Below are positions 7,849-15,243 of a stretch of 35,249 nt of DNA, one piece after another. The notes below the pieces were generated by a model. The model saw only the letters and a program-made list of their open reading frames with translations, was not told the origin of the DNA and did not search any database. The stretch is from Gammaproteobacteria bacterium (GTDB lineage: Bacteria > Pseudomonadota > Gammaproteobacteria > Steroidobacterales > Steroidobacteraceae), in contig VBNH01000051.1 in assembly GCA_005878095.1 (NCBI GenBank), positions 1-35,249 of the forward strand, given 5' to 3'. Each line of letters starts with the position of its first letter. Position 1 is the first letter of the stretch. The position numbers and the translations under genes are program-made.

Positions 7849-9406
7849 TGCCGAGAACATTGTAGGCCGTGACCGGACGGTGCAGTCCTTTGAGAGTCAG
7901 CTCACCGACCGATTCGAGCTCGAAAAGATCATCGGTGGCGGCGAGCACGCGCTTGGAGACCAGAATCTGTCCGGGCTTGGCCTCACCACACAAGCGTGCC
8001 GCGAGATTCGTCACCGTGCCGATGGCGCCGTAATCCCAGCGCCCCTCGTAGCCGATCGCGCCAATCGTCGCGTAACCCTGCGCGATGCCAACACCGAGTT
8101 CGAGCTCGTAGCCCATCTTGCGCCAGGAGACGATCATCTCGCGGACCCGCTTACGCATGGCGAGGGCCATGCGGAGCGTGCGCTCCGCGGCATCGGGCAC
8201 CGGCACCGGATCGTTGAAGAAAACCATCATGCCATCCCCGGTAAATCGCTCCAGCGTGCCTTCGTGCTCCATGATCAGCCGGCCCATCTCGGCGTGATAC
8301 TCGCGCAGCACGCCCATGACTTCCTCGGGTTCGACGCTTTCCGCAAAAGCGGTGAAGCCACGCAGGTCGAGGAAGCAAACGGTCAGGTCGCGGCGGTGGG
8401 TCGCCAGGGGATCGTCCGCGCCACCCGCGACGATCAGTTCCGCGAGCTGCGGGGAAAAAAAACGCTTGAGCCGCCCGAGACGATCGAGCAGCGCCACCTG
8501 CTCTTTGACGCGCAGCTCGAGTTTCTGATTCCACTCGGCCAACTGCCGCAAATGCATGGCTTCGCGATCGCGTAAGCGCTTCTTTTCGAGGCACGCGCCG
8601 ATGCGCGCCCGCAGCAGCACCGGGTCGAAGGGCTTTGGCAGATAGTCCTCCGCGCCCAACTCGATGCAGCGCACGACGCTGTCCATCTCGTCCAGCGCCG
8701 ATATCATGAGGACCGGAATTTCCCGCAACGCCTCATCTGCGGTGAGGCGCTGCAACACTTCGTAGCCGCTCATCTGCGGCATGAGCACATCGAGCAGCAC
8801 CAGGTCGATAGGCCGCTGACGCAGCACGGCCAGCGCCTCCGGCCCGTTCGCCACCACTTGCACCCGGTGGCCCGCGCGTGCCAGCCGCCGGCTGAGCATC
8901 TCCCGGTTGGCGGCGTTGTCATCGACCACCAGGATGTTTCCGGTCTCTCCGGCCGGCACCGGGGCTGCTGCGATTCGCGCCGTATCCGAGTCGGCGCTCG
9001 GCGCAACCGGCGGCGCGCTGACCCCGTCAGCGATCATGGAGTGCAAGGTGTGCGCGGCACTGGCGATTCGATCCAGATCCTGGCCCACCTCTGCGGCGGC
9101 CATCTGCCGTGCCTGCGCCTTGAGCTCATCGGCGGCGGCGATGATGGAGCTTATGGGCCCGGAGGCCTCGCTGCTGAGGCGGCGCAGATCGATGTCATTG
9201 TCCTTGCGCGTACGCCCGAGCACCTCATCGACGAGCAGCATCAGCTGCTGCGCATACTCGTGCAATTCACGCAGCCTGGGCTCCATTCCCGCGATGCTTC
9301 CTTCGCTGGCGCTCTCCAGCAACATTTCGCTGTAGCCGATGATGTGGTTCAGCGGCGTGTGCAGCTCATGCCGCAGATGATTCAATGTCGTGCGATCGGT
9401 GGTCAC
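7838..9406 (-). CDS. HisKA-like / receiver / class III adenylate-guanylate cyclase protein
   Basis: The 522-residue protein begins with an H-box (LRHELHTPLNHIIGYSEML, His13) and a dimerisation-like helix pair, but no HATPase domain follows. A receiver domain occupies about 157-270 (ILVVDDN, phospho-acceptor Asp206, PKPFDP). A coiled-coil segment (about 280-315) leads into a class III nucleotidyl cyclase domain (about 335-515). Metal-binding Asp347 (FLDLRGFTAF) and Asp391 (FTGDGMMVFF) are present, as are the transition-state residues Asn467 and Arg471 (GTVTNLAARL). ATP versus GTP preference is unclear because an Arg (ERFTGD) sits where many adenylate cyclases have Lys. The GTG start overlaps the stop of the upstream receiver gene (GTGA), implying coupled translation. 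It is the last gene of the kinase operon and the probable output: receiver phosphorylation would control cyclic nucleotide production. Confidence 0.9.
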   Translation of the reverse strand: MTTDRTTLNHLRHELHTPLNHIIGYSEMLLESASEGSIAGMEPRLRELHEYAQQLMLLVDEVLGRTRKDNDIDLRRLSSEASGPISSIIAAADELKAQARQMAAAEVGQDLDRIASAAHTLHSMIADGVSAPPVAPSADSDTARIAAAPVPAGETGNILVVDDNAANREMLSRRLARAGHRVQVVANGPEALAVLRQRPIDLVLLDVLMPQMSGYEVLQRLTADEALREIPVLMISALDEMDSVVRCIELGAEDYLPKPFDPVLLRARIGACLEKKRLRDREAMHLRQLAEWNQKLELRVKEQVALLDRLGRLKRFFSPQLAELIVAGGADDPLATHRRDLTVCFLDLRGFTAFAESVEPEEVMGVLREYHAEMGRLIMEHEGTLERFTGDGMMVFFNDPVPVPDAAERTLRMALAMRKRVREMIVSWRKMGYELELGVGIAQGYATIGAIGYEGRWDYGAIGTVTNLAARLCGEAKPGQILVSKRVLAATDDLFELESVGELTLKGLHRPVTAYNVLGTKA

Positions 9407-9780
9407 GCCCGCGGTCCCTGGTTGAGCAAGCTCTCGATCTTCCCCAACAGCCGCGGCAGCTCGATCGGCTTGGTATCGAAGTCGTCACACCCCACGGCCA
9501 GCGCCTTATCGCGGTCGCTGGCCATGGTGTGAGCGGTCAGCGCCACGATCGGGATATGGCGGGTCTGCGGCGCCGCCTTGAGTCGCCGCGTCGCCTCCAG
9601 GCCATCGATCCCCGGCAAGGTCACGTCCATCAGGATCAGCGCCGGTGCTTCCGCCTGAGCCATGACTATGCCTGTCTCGCCATCGACGGCCGTCACGACT
9701 TCGTAGCCTCGTTTGCGCAAGCGCCGCGACAACATATCGCGGTTCAGCTCGTTATCCTCGATCAGCAGGATCTTGTTCAT
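9403..9780 (-). CDS. single-domain response regulator (receiver only)
   Basis: The 125-residue protein is a bare receiver domain. Visible are the acidic pocket (LLIEDNE), phospho-acceptor Asp52 (LILMDVTLPGIDG), the conserved Thr of VALTAHTM, and the Lys of CDDFDTKPIELP. No output domain is attached, as in DivK- or CheY-type shuttles that pass phosphate or act by protein contact. The ATG at 9780 sits directly before the first strand; upstream in-frame codons would add only a basic, unconserved extension. It is clearly a paralog of the receiver encoded just upstream (both share LKAAP-TRHIP and CDDFDTKPI), suggesting tandem duplication. Its stop overlaps the start of the cyclase gene. Confidence 0.9.
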   Translation of the reverse strand: MNKILLIEDNELNRDMLSRRLRKRGYEVVTAVDGETGIVMAQAEAPALILMDVTLPGIDGLEATRRLKAAPQTRHIPIVALTAHTMASDRDKALAVGCDDFDTKPIELPRLLGKIESLLNQGPRA

Positions 9781-9850
9781 GCGCCGATCCCGGGCGCAAC
9801 GGCCCTTTTCGGAGCCCATGCGGGCCCAGGCCCGAATTTGCTCATTAAGA

Positions 9851-10222
9851 TCATCCGGCTTGTGAGCCTGACAGCGCCCGAATCTTTTCCAGCAGGCGCG
9901 GCATTACGATCGGTTTGGTGTCGAAATCGTCGCAGCCCGCAGCGAGCGCCTTCTCACGGTCACCGGTCATCGCATTCGCCGTCAAGGCGATGACGGGTAT
10001 GTGCCGTGTGTCCGGTGCAGCCTTGAGCTGGCGCGTCGCCGCCCATCCGTCCAGCACCGGCAGGCTCAGATCCATCAGAATCACATCGGGCCGCTCGCTG
10101 GCGGCGAGCTGCACGGCACTGGCGCCATCGCGCGCGATCACTACCGTATGCCCCTCGCGCTTGAGGCGGCTCTCGAGGACATAGATGTTGTCCTCATTAT
10201 CCTCTACATACAGTATCTTCAC
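9851..10222 (-). CDS. single-domain response regulator (receiver only)
   Basis: The 123-residue protein is a bare receiver domain with acidic residues in LYVEDNEDN, phospho-acceptor Asp51 (VILMDLSLPVLDGW), Thr in IALTANAM and Lys in CDDFDTKPIVMP. It resembles the DivK-like receivers often found beside large hybrid kinases. The start is a GTG at 10222 that overlaps the stop of the hybrid kinase gene (GTGA), so translation is probably coupled to the kinase. A 70-base gap separates it from the next receiver gene. It probably takes phosphate from, or returns it to, the kinase receivers. Confidence 0.9.
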   Translation of the reverse strand: MKILYVEDNEDNIYVLESRLKREGHTVVIARDGASAVQLAASERPDVILMDLSLPVLDGWAATRQLKAAPDTRHIPVIALTANAMTGDREKALAAGCDDFDTKPIVMPRLLEKIRALSGSQAG

Positions 10223-13080
10223 GCCAGAATCTCCTTGACCTTCGCATGCTGCCGGCGCTCGATCGAGCGCGGCAGCATGCGGGCCAGTTCACGCAGCAGT
10301 ACACTCAGATCAGAAGCGCTTTTGCGCATCACCTGCTCGACGTAGCCGTTCAGCTGCTTTTGATCCTCGGCGCTCAGGTCCTTGGCCGTCAGAACCAGCA
10401 CCGGGATGTCGCGCCATTCCGCGCGCTGCCGCATCTCGACCAGGAACTCGAAGCCGTCCATCTCCGGCATCACCAGGTCCAGTACGATTACGTCGGGACA
10501 CGATTCGGCCAGCTGTTGCAGCGCGAAGCGGCCATTGCTCGCCCCCGCGACCTGCCATTTCTCCTGCTCGAGCACGCGCCGCACGCTCTCGCGCATGATC
10601 TCATCGTCATCCACCAGCAGCACCTTGCGTGCGATCGGACTGCTGATGTTTTGCAGCAGGCTTATGAGTCGCTCGCGGTCGATCGGCTTGGTCATGTATT
10701 CCGTCGCGCCGAGCGAGTAGCCGCGGCTGCGGTTGTCCTCGATGGTCACCAGCACCACCGGAATGTCTGCCAGCTGCGGATCGCCCTTGAGCGCCGCCAG
10801 CACCGTCCAGCCGTCCAGGTCCGGCATATTGATGTCGAGCGTGATCGCCGCCGGGTGCAGTTCGCGCGCCAGTTGCAGGCCTTCCCGGCCCCCGGTTGCG
10901 GTGCGAACCACGAATCCCTCGCGCTCCAGATAGCGCGCCATCACCTCGCATACGGTCTGGTCGTCATCGATCACCAGGATCAGCGAGCCTTTGACCGGCT
11001 GCGTCGCCCGGCGCTCCGGACGCACCCGGCGCAGCAGCGGCGCCGGCTGGAGCGCCTCGATGTGGGCGGGCACGCGGATGGTGAATGTCGAACCCTTGCC
11101 CAGTTGGCTCTCGACGGTAATCTCGCCGCCCATCATCTGGCAGAAACGGCGGCTGATCGCAAGGCCGAGCCCGGTGCCGCCATACTTGCGCGTGGTCGAG
11201 GGATCGGCCTGCACAAATTCCTGGAATAGCCGGCCCATCTGCTCGGACGACATCCCGATGCCGGTATCCCTGACGGCCATCGTGATCTCTTCGCGGCCCT
11301 TGGCGATGACCCGCGCCACGTCGATGGTCACACGGCCATGCTCGGTGAACTTGTTGGCGTTGCTCACGAGATTGAGCAGCGCCTGGCGGATGCGCGTCTG
11401 GTCGGCGTGCATCTCGCCGGTATCCGGCGGACAGTGGACGATGATTTCGTTAGCGTTCTTCGCCGCCGCGGGGCCGATCGTGGCGACTACGTCGTCGACC
11501 AGCGGCGCGATGGCGAAGGTCTCGACGTGCATGTCCATCCTGCCGGCTTCGATCTTCGACAGGTCCAGGATGTCGTTGATGAGCTCCAGCAGATGATGCG
11601 CCGCACGCAGTACACGCTCCAGCGGTTCGAGCTCTTCTGCGCGCTGCAGGTCGCGCGCATCCTCATGCAGCATCTCCGTCAAGCCGATGATCGCATTCAG
11701 TGGCGTGCGCAGCTCGTGCGACATGTTCGCCAGGAACTGCGATTTCAGCTTGCTCGCCTCCGCCAGCTGCTCGCTCTTCGCCTGGCTTTCCTTGAACAGC
11801 CGGGCGTTCTCGATGGCCATCACCGATTGCGAGGCCAGCGTCTGCAGCAGTTTCACGATCGAGGGCGCGAATTCGCCCGCGACTCTGCGGCGGATCACCA
11901 GGGCGCCGGTCGCGTGCTCGTCGCGCAACAGCGGTACCGCAACCACGGCGCGGATTCCGTCGTGCGTCCACAGGACGCTCACCCTGTGGGACAGCTCGAC
12001 GTCCGACACCTGCACCGGCGCGCGGTTTACCGCGCACATGCCCACCGGACCGTCGCCCAGGCCGATGCGCGAGCCACGCAGCGTTTCGATCATTGCGTCG
12101 CTGACACCGAAGTTCGCGCGCGGATCGAACACCCCGTCGGCCTCGTCGAACTGGTAGAGGGTGCCCGAATCCGCATCCGCCAGGCGCACTGCGCGGGCGA
12201 TGACGGTTGTCAGCACCGTCTCGAGGTCGAGAGATGAGCTCACCGCCTGGCCTACCTCGTTCAGCGCCTGCAGCTCTGCCACCGAACGCATCAGCTCGCG
12301 CGTGCGCGCCTCGACCTCCGAGGTGCGCTCGGCGACACGTTGTTCCAGTCTGCGCTGATCCTCCTCGATCTCCAGTTGCGAGCGACGCAACTTCTCGCTC
12401 ATCATCCGTAGCGAGGCGAGCAGGTTCCCGAGATCGCGCTTCGGCAGCTTATCCGCGGCTGCGGCAAACTCGCCTGCCGCGATGCGTTGGGCGAGATCCA
12501 CTGCGGCGTTGAGCGGTTCGGTCACGCCGGTGATCATGCTGTAGATAAACCAGGCGGCAATCAGCAGCGTGAACAAGGTGGCGGCCGCAACAATCTTGCT
12601 CTGGCGCCGTGCCGACTCGATTGCCTGCGAGATGGCCCCAGTGCTTGCTTTGTCGTAACCCTCCTCGAGCGTGCGAATTGCCTCGCGGGTCTGCCTGATC
12701 TGGGGCTGCAGCGCCAGCAGCCGCTCGAGCGGCATGGCTACCGAGATCTGGCCCGCCAGGGCCTCGAGATTTGCTGCGGCGGCCGCCGTGCCCTGGTCCT
12801 TGCGGCGCAGCGCAGCGGCGGAGGCCACCGATTGCCGCAGCGCCTCATACGCGCGCTGTCCGAGGCTCCCCATATCCACCGCGTCCGCGGCATGGGTCAT
12901 GAAAGACTCGAAGCCGTCCTTGGTCGCCCGCGACAGGCCGTGGCGTATGACGACGCTCTCGACTGCTGCAGTGCGTCGCAGGTCGGAGACCGCCTGATAG
13001 ATCAGCACCAGCGTGATCGGTGCGATGATGATCACGAACTGCGCAAAGATGCGCAGCTTCAATTGTTTTACTTTGATCAT
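10219..13080 (-). CDS. membrane hybrid histidine kinase (HAMP-GAF-HisKA-HATPase-REC-REC)
   Basis: A 953-residue inner-membrane sensor kinase. A first membrane helix (about 11-30) and a second (about 163-184) bracket a helical periplasmic sensor region of about 130 residues. A HAMP domain (about 185-238), a coiled coil, and a GAF domain (about 270-425) follow. The HisKA H-box is FLANMSHELRTPLNAIIG with His455. The ATPase domain shows the N box (LLNLVSNANKF), the G1 box (DTGIGM) and the G2 box (YGGTGLGLAIS). Two receivers close the protein, with phospho-acceptors Asp749 (LDINMPDLDGW) and Asp868 (LDLVMPEMDGF). All catalytic motifs look intact. I chose the ATG at 13080, just before the first membrane helix; an upstream in-frame codon at 13110 is possible. 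It heads an operon with two receivers and a cyclase. The signal sensed is unknown. Confidence 0.92.
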   Translation of the reverse strand: MIKVKQLKLRIFAQFVIIIAPITLVLIYQAVSDLRRTAAVESVVIRHGLSRATKDGFESFMTHAADAVDMGSLGQRAYEALRQSVASAAALRRKDQGTAAAAANLEALAGQISVAMPLERLLALQPQIRQTREAIRTLEEGYDKASTGAISQAIESARRQSKIVAAATLFTLLIAAWFIYSMITGVTEPLNAAVDLAQRIAAGEFAAAADKLPKRDLGNLLASLRMMSEKLRRSQLEIEEDQRRLEQRVAERTSEVEARTRELMRSVAELQALNEVGQAVSSSLDLETVLTTVIARAVRLADADSGTLYQFDEADGVFDPRANFGVSDAMIETLRGSRIGLGDGPVGMCAVNRAPVQVSDVELSHRVSVLWTHDGIRAVVAVPLLRDEHATGALVIRRRVAGEFAPSIVKLLQTLASQSVMAIENARLFKESQAKSEQLAEASKLKSQFLANMSHELRTPLNAIIGLTEMLHEDARDLQRAEELEPLERVLRAAHHLLELINDILDLSKIEAGRMDMHVETFAIAPLVDDVVATIGPAAAKNANEIIVHCPPDTGEMHADQTRIRQALLNLVSNANKFTEHGRVTIDVARVIAKGREEITMAVRDTGIGMSSEQMGRLFQEFVQADPSTTRKYGGTGLGLAISRRFCQMMGGEITVESQLGKGSTFTIRVPAHIEALQPAPLLRRVRPERRATQPVKGSLILVIDDDQTVCEVMARYLEREGFVVRTATGGREGLQLARELHPAAITLDINMPDLDGWTVLAALKGDPQLADIPVVLVTIEDNRSRGYSLGATEYMTKPIDRERLISLLQNISSPIARKVLLVDDDEIMRESVRRVLEQEKWQVAGASNGRFALQQLAESCPDVIVLDLVMPEMDGFEFLVEMRQRAEWRDIPVLVLTAKDLSAEDQKQLNGYVEQVMRKSASDLSVLLRELARMLPRSIERRQHAKVKEILA

Positions 13081-13332
13081 CGGGACGGTGCCCCCCCGGG
13101 CGCCGAGCAAACGCCTGCCATCCCCGCCAACGAACAGTCAATTTCTACGCGGTGCGCAGCGGGCCGTCAATCACGCACGGCAGAGGCCCGCGCTCGCGAG
13201 CGAGCCGATTCGTCGCGGGGCACGAAGATCGATCTGACTGCTTCGGACTTCGGTTACGGTGGGGTTTACCCTCAGCCGTGGGGCGGATCGGTGCCGGAAC
13301 GCGCACCGGGACAGCTTCGCTTCCGCGGTCGC

Positions 13333-14778
13333 CTAGGATCGCGGGGTGGCGTGTCCGGTGGCGCCCTTGCGATTGAAGTCGAACCTCAATAGCCACTGCC
13401 GAGAGTCTTGCTCGTCTGCCGGAGCGAATTTCCACTTTCTGGCGGCTTCCCTCGCCTGGCGGGCGAAATACCAGCTGGGTCCGGGGTTCTCCAGGAGCGC
13501 GTCGATGACATTGCCTGAGCGATCGACGATCACGAGCACCGCGACCTTGATGTGGCCGCGAATCGTGTGACGTGCGCTGCGCGGAACGTTGGGAATCTGT
13601 GCATGAACTACCGAGGGTGAGGCGTCCGCCAACGGTTGTGCGGGCTGATTCGACTTGCCAGAAACAGAGCGCGGGGGCGCCGGCTTGGACTGTACGGGCT
13701 TCGCGCCGGCCGAAGGAGCGAAGACCTCGGGAGGCGCTGGCAAAGGCGTCTCGGGATTCTGCGCAGTGGCGGCCGGCGCGGCAGCCGTTTGTTGCGCAGG
13801 CGCCTGAACCGTGCTTGACGTCGATTGCCGGGTGCCGGGATGGCTCTGAAACAGGCGCAAGCCGGCCCAGACTGCTACCAATAGTACGAGGACCGCTACC
13901 GCAACGATGGTCGGCACGAGCAAGCGCTCTTTGGGCGACTCCTGTGCAGGAGCGACCGGTGCCGGCGCTTCACGAACGACAGCCTGAGGAACCGAAACCA
14001 CCGATGCGTCTGGCGTGCGTTTGAACTGGGCTTGCAGGTCGGTGGCCGTCGGACGGCTGGCGGGGTCGTGACTCAAGCATCGCTGTACGGTGTCCACGAA
14101 CGCCAGAGGAAGGGTCGTGGGCAGGCAGGCGGTTTCGGATCGTTCATCAGGCCACGCGGGAAGGCACTGGGTGAGCGCCTCGACCACGGTTACACCGAGA
14201 CCCCAGATATCGCCGGCCGGGGACAGCCTGCCGTTTTTTGCTTCTGGAGGATGGTACAAGGAAGCTTTGGCGATGCTCGCCCTGGGTTCGCCGGCGGGAC
14301 GGACGGTATCACTTGCCAGTTTCAGCTGATCATTGACCACCAGAAAGTTTGTCGGCTTAAGCCCGCCCTGCACCAGGTTTCTGCCGTGAAGGAAAGCCAG
14401 GGCGTCGAGGGCGGGAAGGAGCATTTCCTGCGCTTCGTCGGGAGTAAGGGGCCGGTGGGGAAGGACCTGAGAGAGAGTCTGTTCGGCATGTTCCATTACG
14501 ACGAAGAGAAATTGGCGACCTCCGAGCTGGCAACGACCTGCGTCGAAAAGCCGAATCAGGTGAGGATGGGAGAGGCCGGCAGCGGTTATCCAGTGCGAGA
14601 GCTGTGCTTCTGGCAGGGCCCGCTCAGCGGGGACGATCTTGATCGCGGCAGTGGCAACGTCCTGTGCCTTGCATTCGGTAAGGAATATCGCGCTGTGGTC
14701 TGAGCCGCTCAGATAGCGGCGCAAGGGATAGACCCCGTTAATGACCTCGCTCTGCCACTTCGGCGAGACTTCGGTCAT
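13333..14778 (-). CDS. membrane pseudokinase (protein-kinase fold) with TonB-like C-terminal domain
   Basis: A 481-residue protein. Residues 12-255 follow the Ser/Thr protein kinase fold: Lys47 in AAIKIV, FVVMEHAEQTLSQVL, LAFLHGRNLVQGGLKPTNFLV (125-146), YHPPEA for the APE motif, DIWGLG, and SRPTA near the end. The catalytic HRD is replaced by Gln-Gly-Gly (137-139) and DFG by Ser-Asp-Thr (156-158). The glycine loop is also poor. Activity is therefore doubtful, although Lys47, Lys141 and Asn144 remain. One membrane helix (about 286-309) is followed by a Pro/Ala/Gln-rich linker and a TonB C-terminal-like domain (about 395-470) with VAVLVIVDRSGNV and ARKWKFAPA. This layout puts the kinase fold in the cytoplasm and the TonB-like part in the periplasm. 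The ATG at 14778 has a purine-rich site (GAAGAGAG) upstream. The hybrid kinase operon follows 252 bases downstream on the same strand. Confidence 0.85.
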   Translation of the reverse strand: MTEVSPKWQSEVINGVYPLRRYLSGSDHSAIFLTECKAQDVATAAIKIVPAERALPEAQLSHWITAAGLSHPHLIRLFDAGRCQLGGRQFLFVVMEHAEQTLSQVLPHRPLTPDEAQEMLLPALDALAFLHGRNLVQGGLKPTNFLVVNDQLKLASDTVRPAGEPRASIAKASLYHPPEAKNGRLSPAGDIWGLGVTVVEALTQCLPAWPDERSETACLPTTLPLAFVDTVQRCLSHDPASRPTATDLQAQFKRTPDASVVSVPQAVVREAPAPVAPAQESPKERLLVPTIVAVAVLVLLVAVWAGLRLFQSHPGTRQSTSSTVQAPAQQTAAAPAATAQNPETPLPAPPEVFAPSAGAKPVQSKPAPPRSVSGKSNQPAQPLADASPSVVHAQIPNVPRSARHTIRGHIKVAVLVIVDRSGNVIDALLENPGPSWYFARQAREAARKWKFAPADEQDSRQWLLRFDFNRKGATGHATPRS

Positions 14779-15243
14779 CGTCTCTCTTCTCGCCTCCACA
14801 TTCACGACGGCCGACACGCTCCCGGTGATGTCTGTAAGAAGATACCACCACGAGGCAGGCTGCTGGAGAACCAGATATCGAGATATAGGTCACACTTTGT
14901 GAAGGGATGTTCGGTGCTTGCGACTTTGGTCTTTTGACGTGGCGGTCCAGCCAGGCCACGAGCTGCGGTCGCCATCGGGCGGGCCGCGGCCGGGGTTGCC
15001 CGGCTGGCTTGGTGGGTAGGGCACTTGCCAATGACCTGCACCGCCTGAAAAACCGGATCTACGCAGGGATCGTGCGCCATGGCGAGTTGCCGTTGCGCGC
15101 CGGGGTCGCGGAACTGCTGTCAGCGACGGTTGGCAGCCGTGCGTCGATCCGGGCGCCACGCGCATCAGTCTGCGGCAGATCATGCGCTGGCACGCGCGCA
15201 GCCCCATGCGGCTCATGTCGGGCCCCGCTGCGTGCGAGCCATC
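14779..15243 (+). other. 465-base gap without a recognised gene
   Basis: This stretch lies between the start of the pseudokinase gene and the stop of the S9 peptidase gene, both on the minus strand. Its low-numbered part should hold the pseudokinase promoter: an AT-richer segment around 14868-14905 includes a direct repeat of GATAT and the inverted repeat TCACA-CTT-TGTGA. The part from about 14910 to 15240 is GC rich and open in several frames. None of these reading frames shows a motif or composition that I recognise. It could be a decayed gene or transposase remnant, or simply spacer DNA. Confidence 0.4.
14890..14902. promoter_or_regulatory. inverted repeat TCACA-N3-TGTGA upstream of the pseudokinase gene (possible operator)
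   Basis: The sequence TCACACTTTGTGA has perfect 5-base arms with a 3-base centre, and lies 112 bases upstream of the pseudokinase start. The surrounding 30 bases are the most AT-rich part of this gap, as expected for a promoter. The arms match the CRP half-site letters but in the inverse order and with the wrong spacing, so a CRP site is not claimed. A repeat this short can occur by chance. Confidence 0.22.

Noticed and set aside
7763..8575. A 270-codon plus-strand frame opposite the cyclase gene, and similar long frames opposite the hybrid kinase, Kup, S9 peptidase and ligase genes.
   Set aside because: These are shadows of well-supported genes: His/Arg-rich translations without domains, produced by high-GC codon bias on the opposite strand.
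5899..9406. A TIR protein next to a class III cyclase, resembling a Pycsar anti-phage system (PycTIR effector plus pyrimidine cyclase).
   Set aside because: The genes are convergent, not an operon. The TIR protein has no visible cyclic nucleotide-binding domain, and the cyclase carries HisKA-like and receiver domains and belongs to the kinase operon.
13191..13202. Perfect 12-base palindrome CGCTCGCGAGCG in the gap between the pseudokinase and hybrid kinase genes.
   Set aside because: It has no loop or U tract and is made only of GC-rich self-complementary steps that are common by chance in this DNA; no operator role can be argued.
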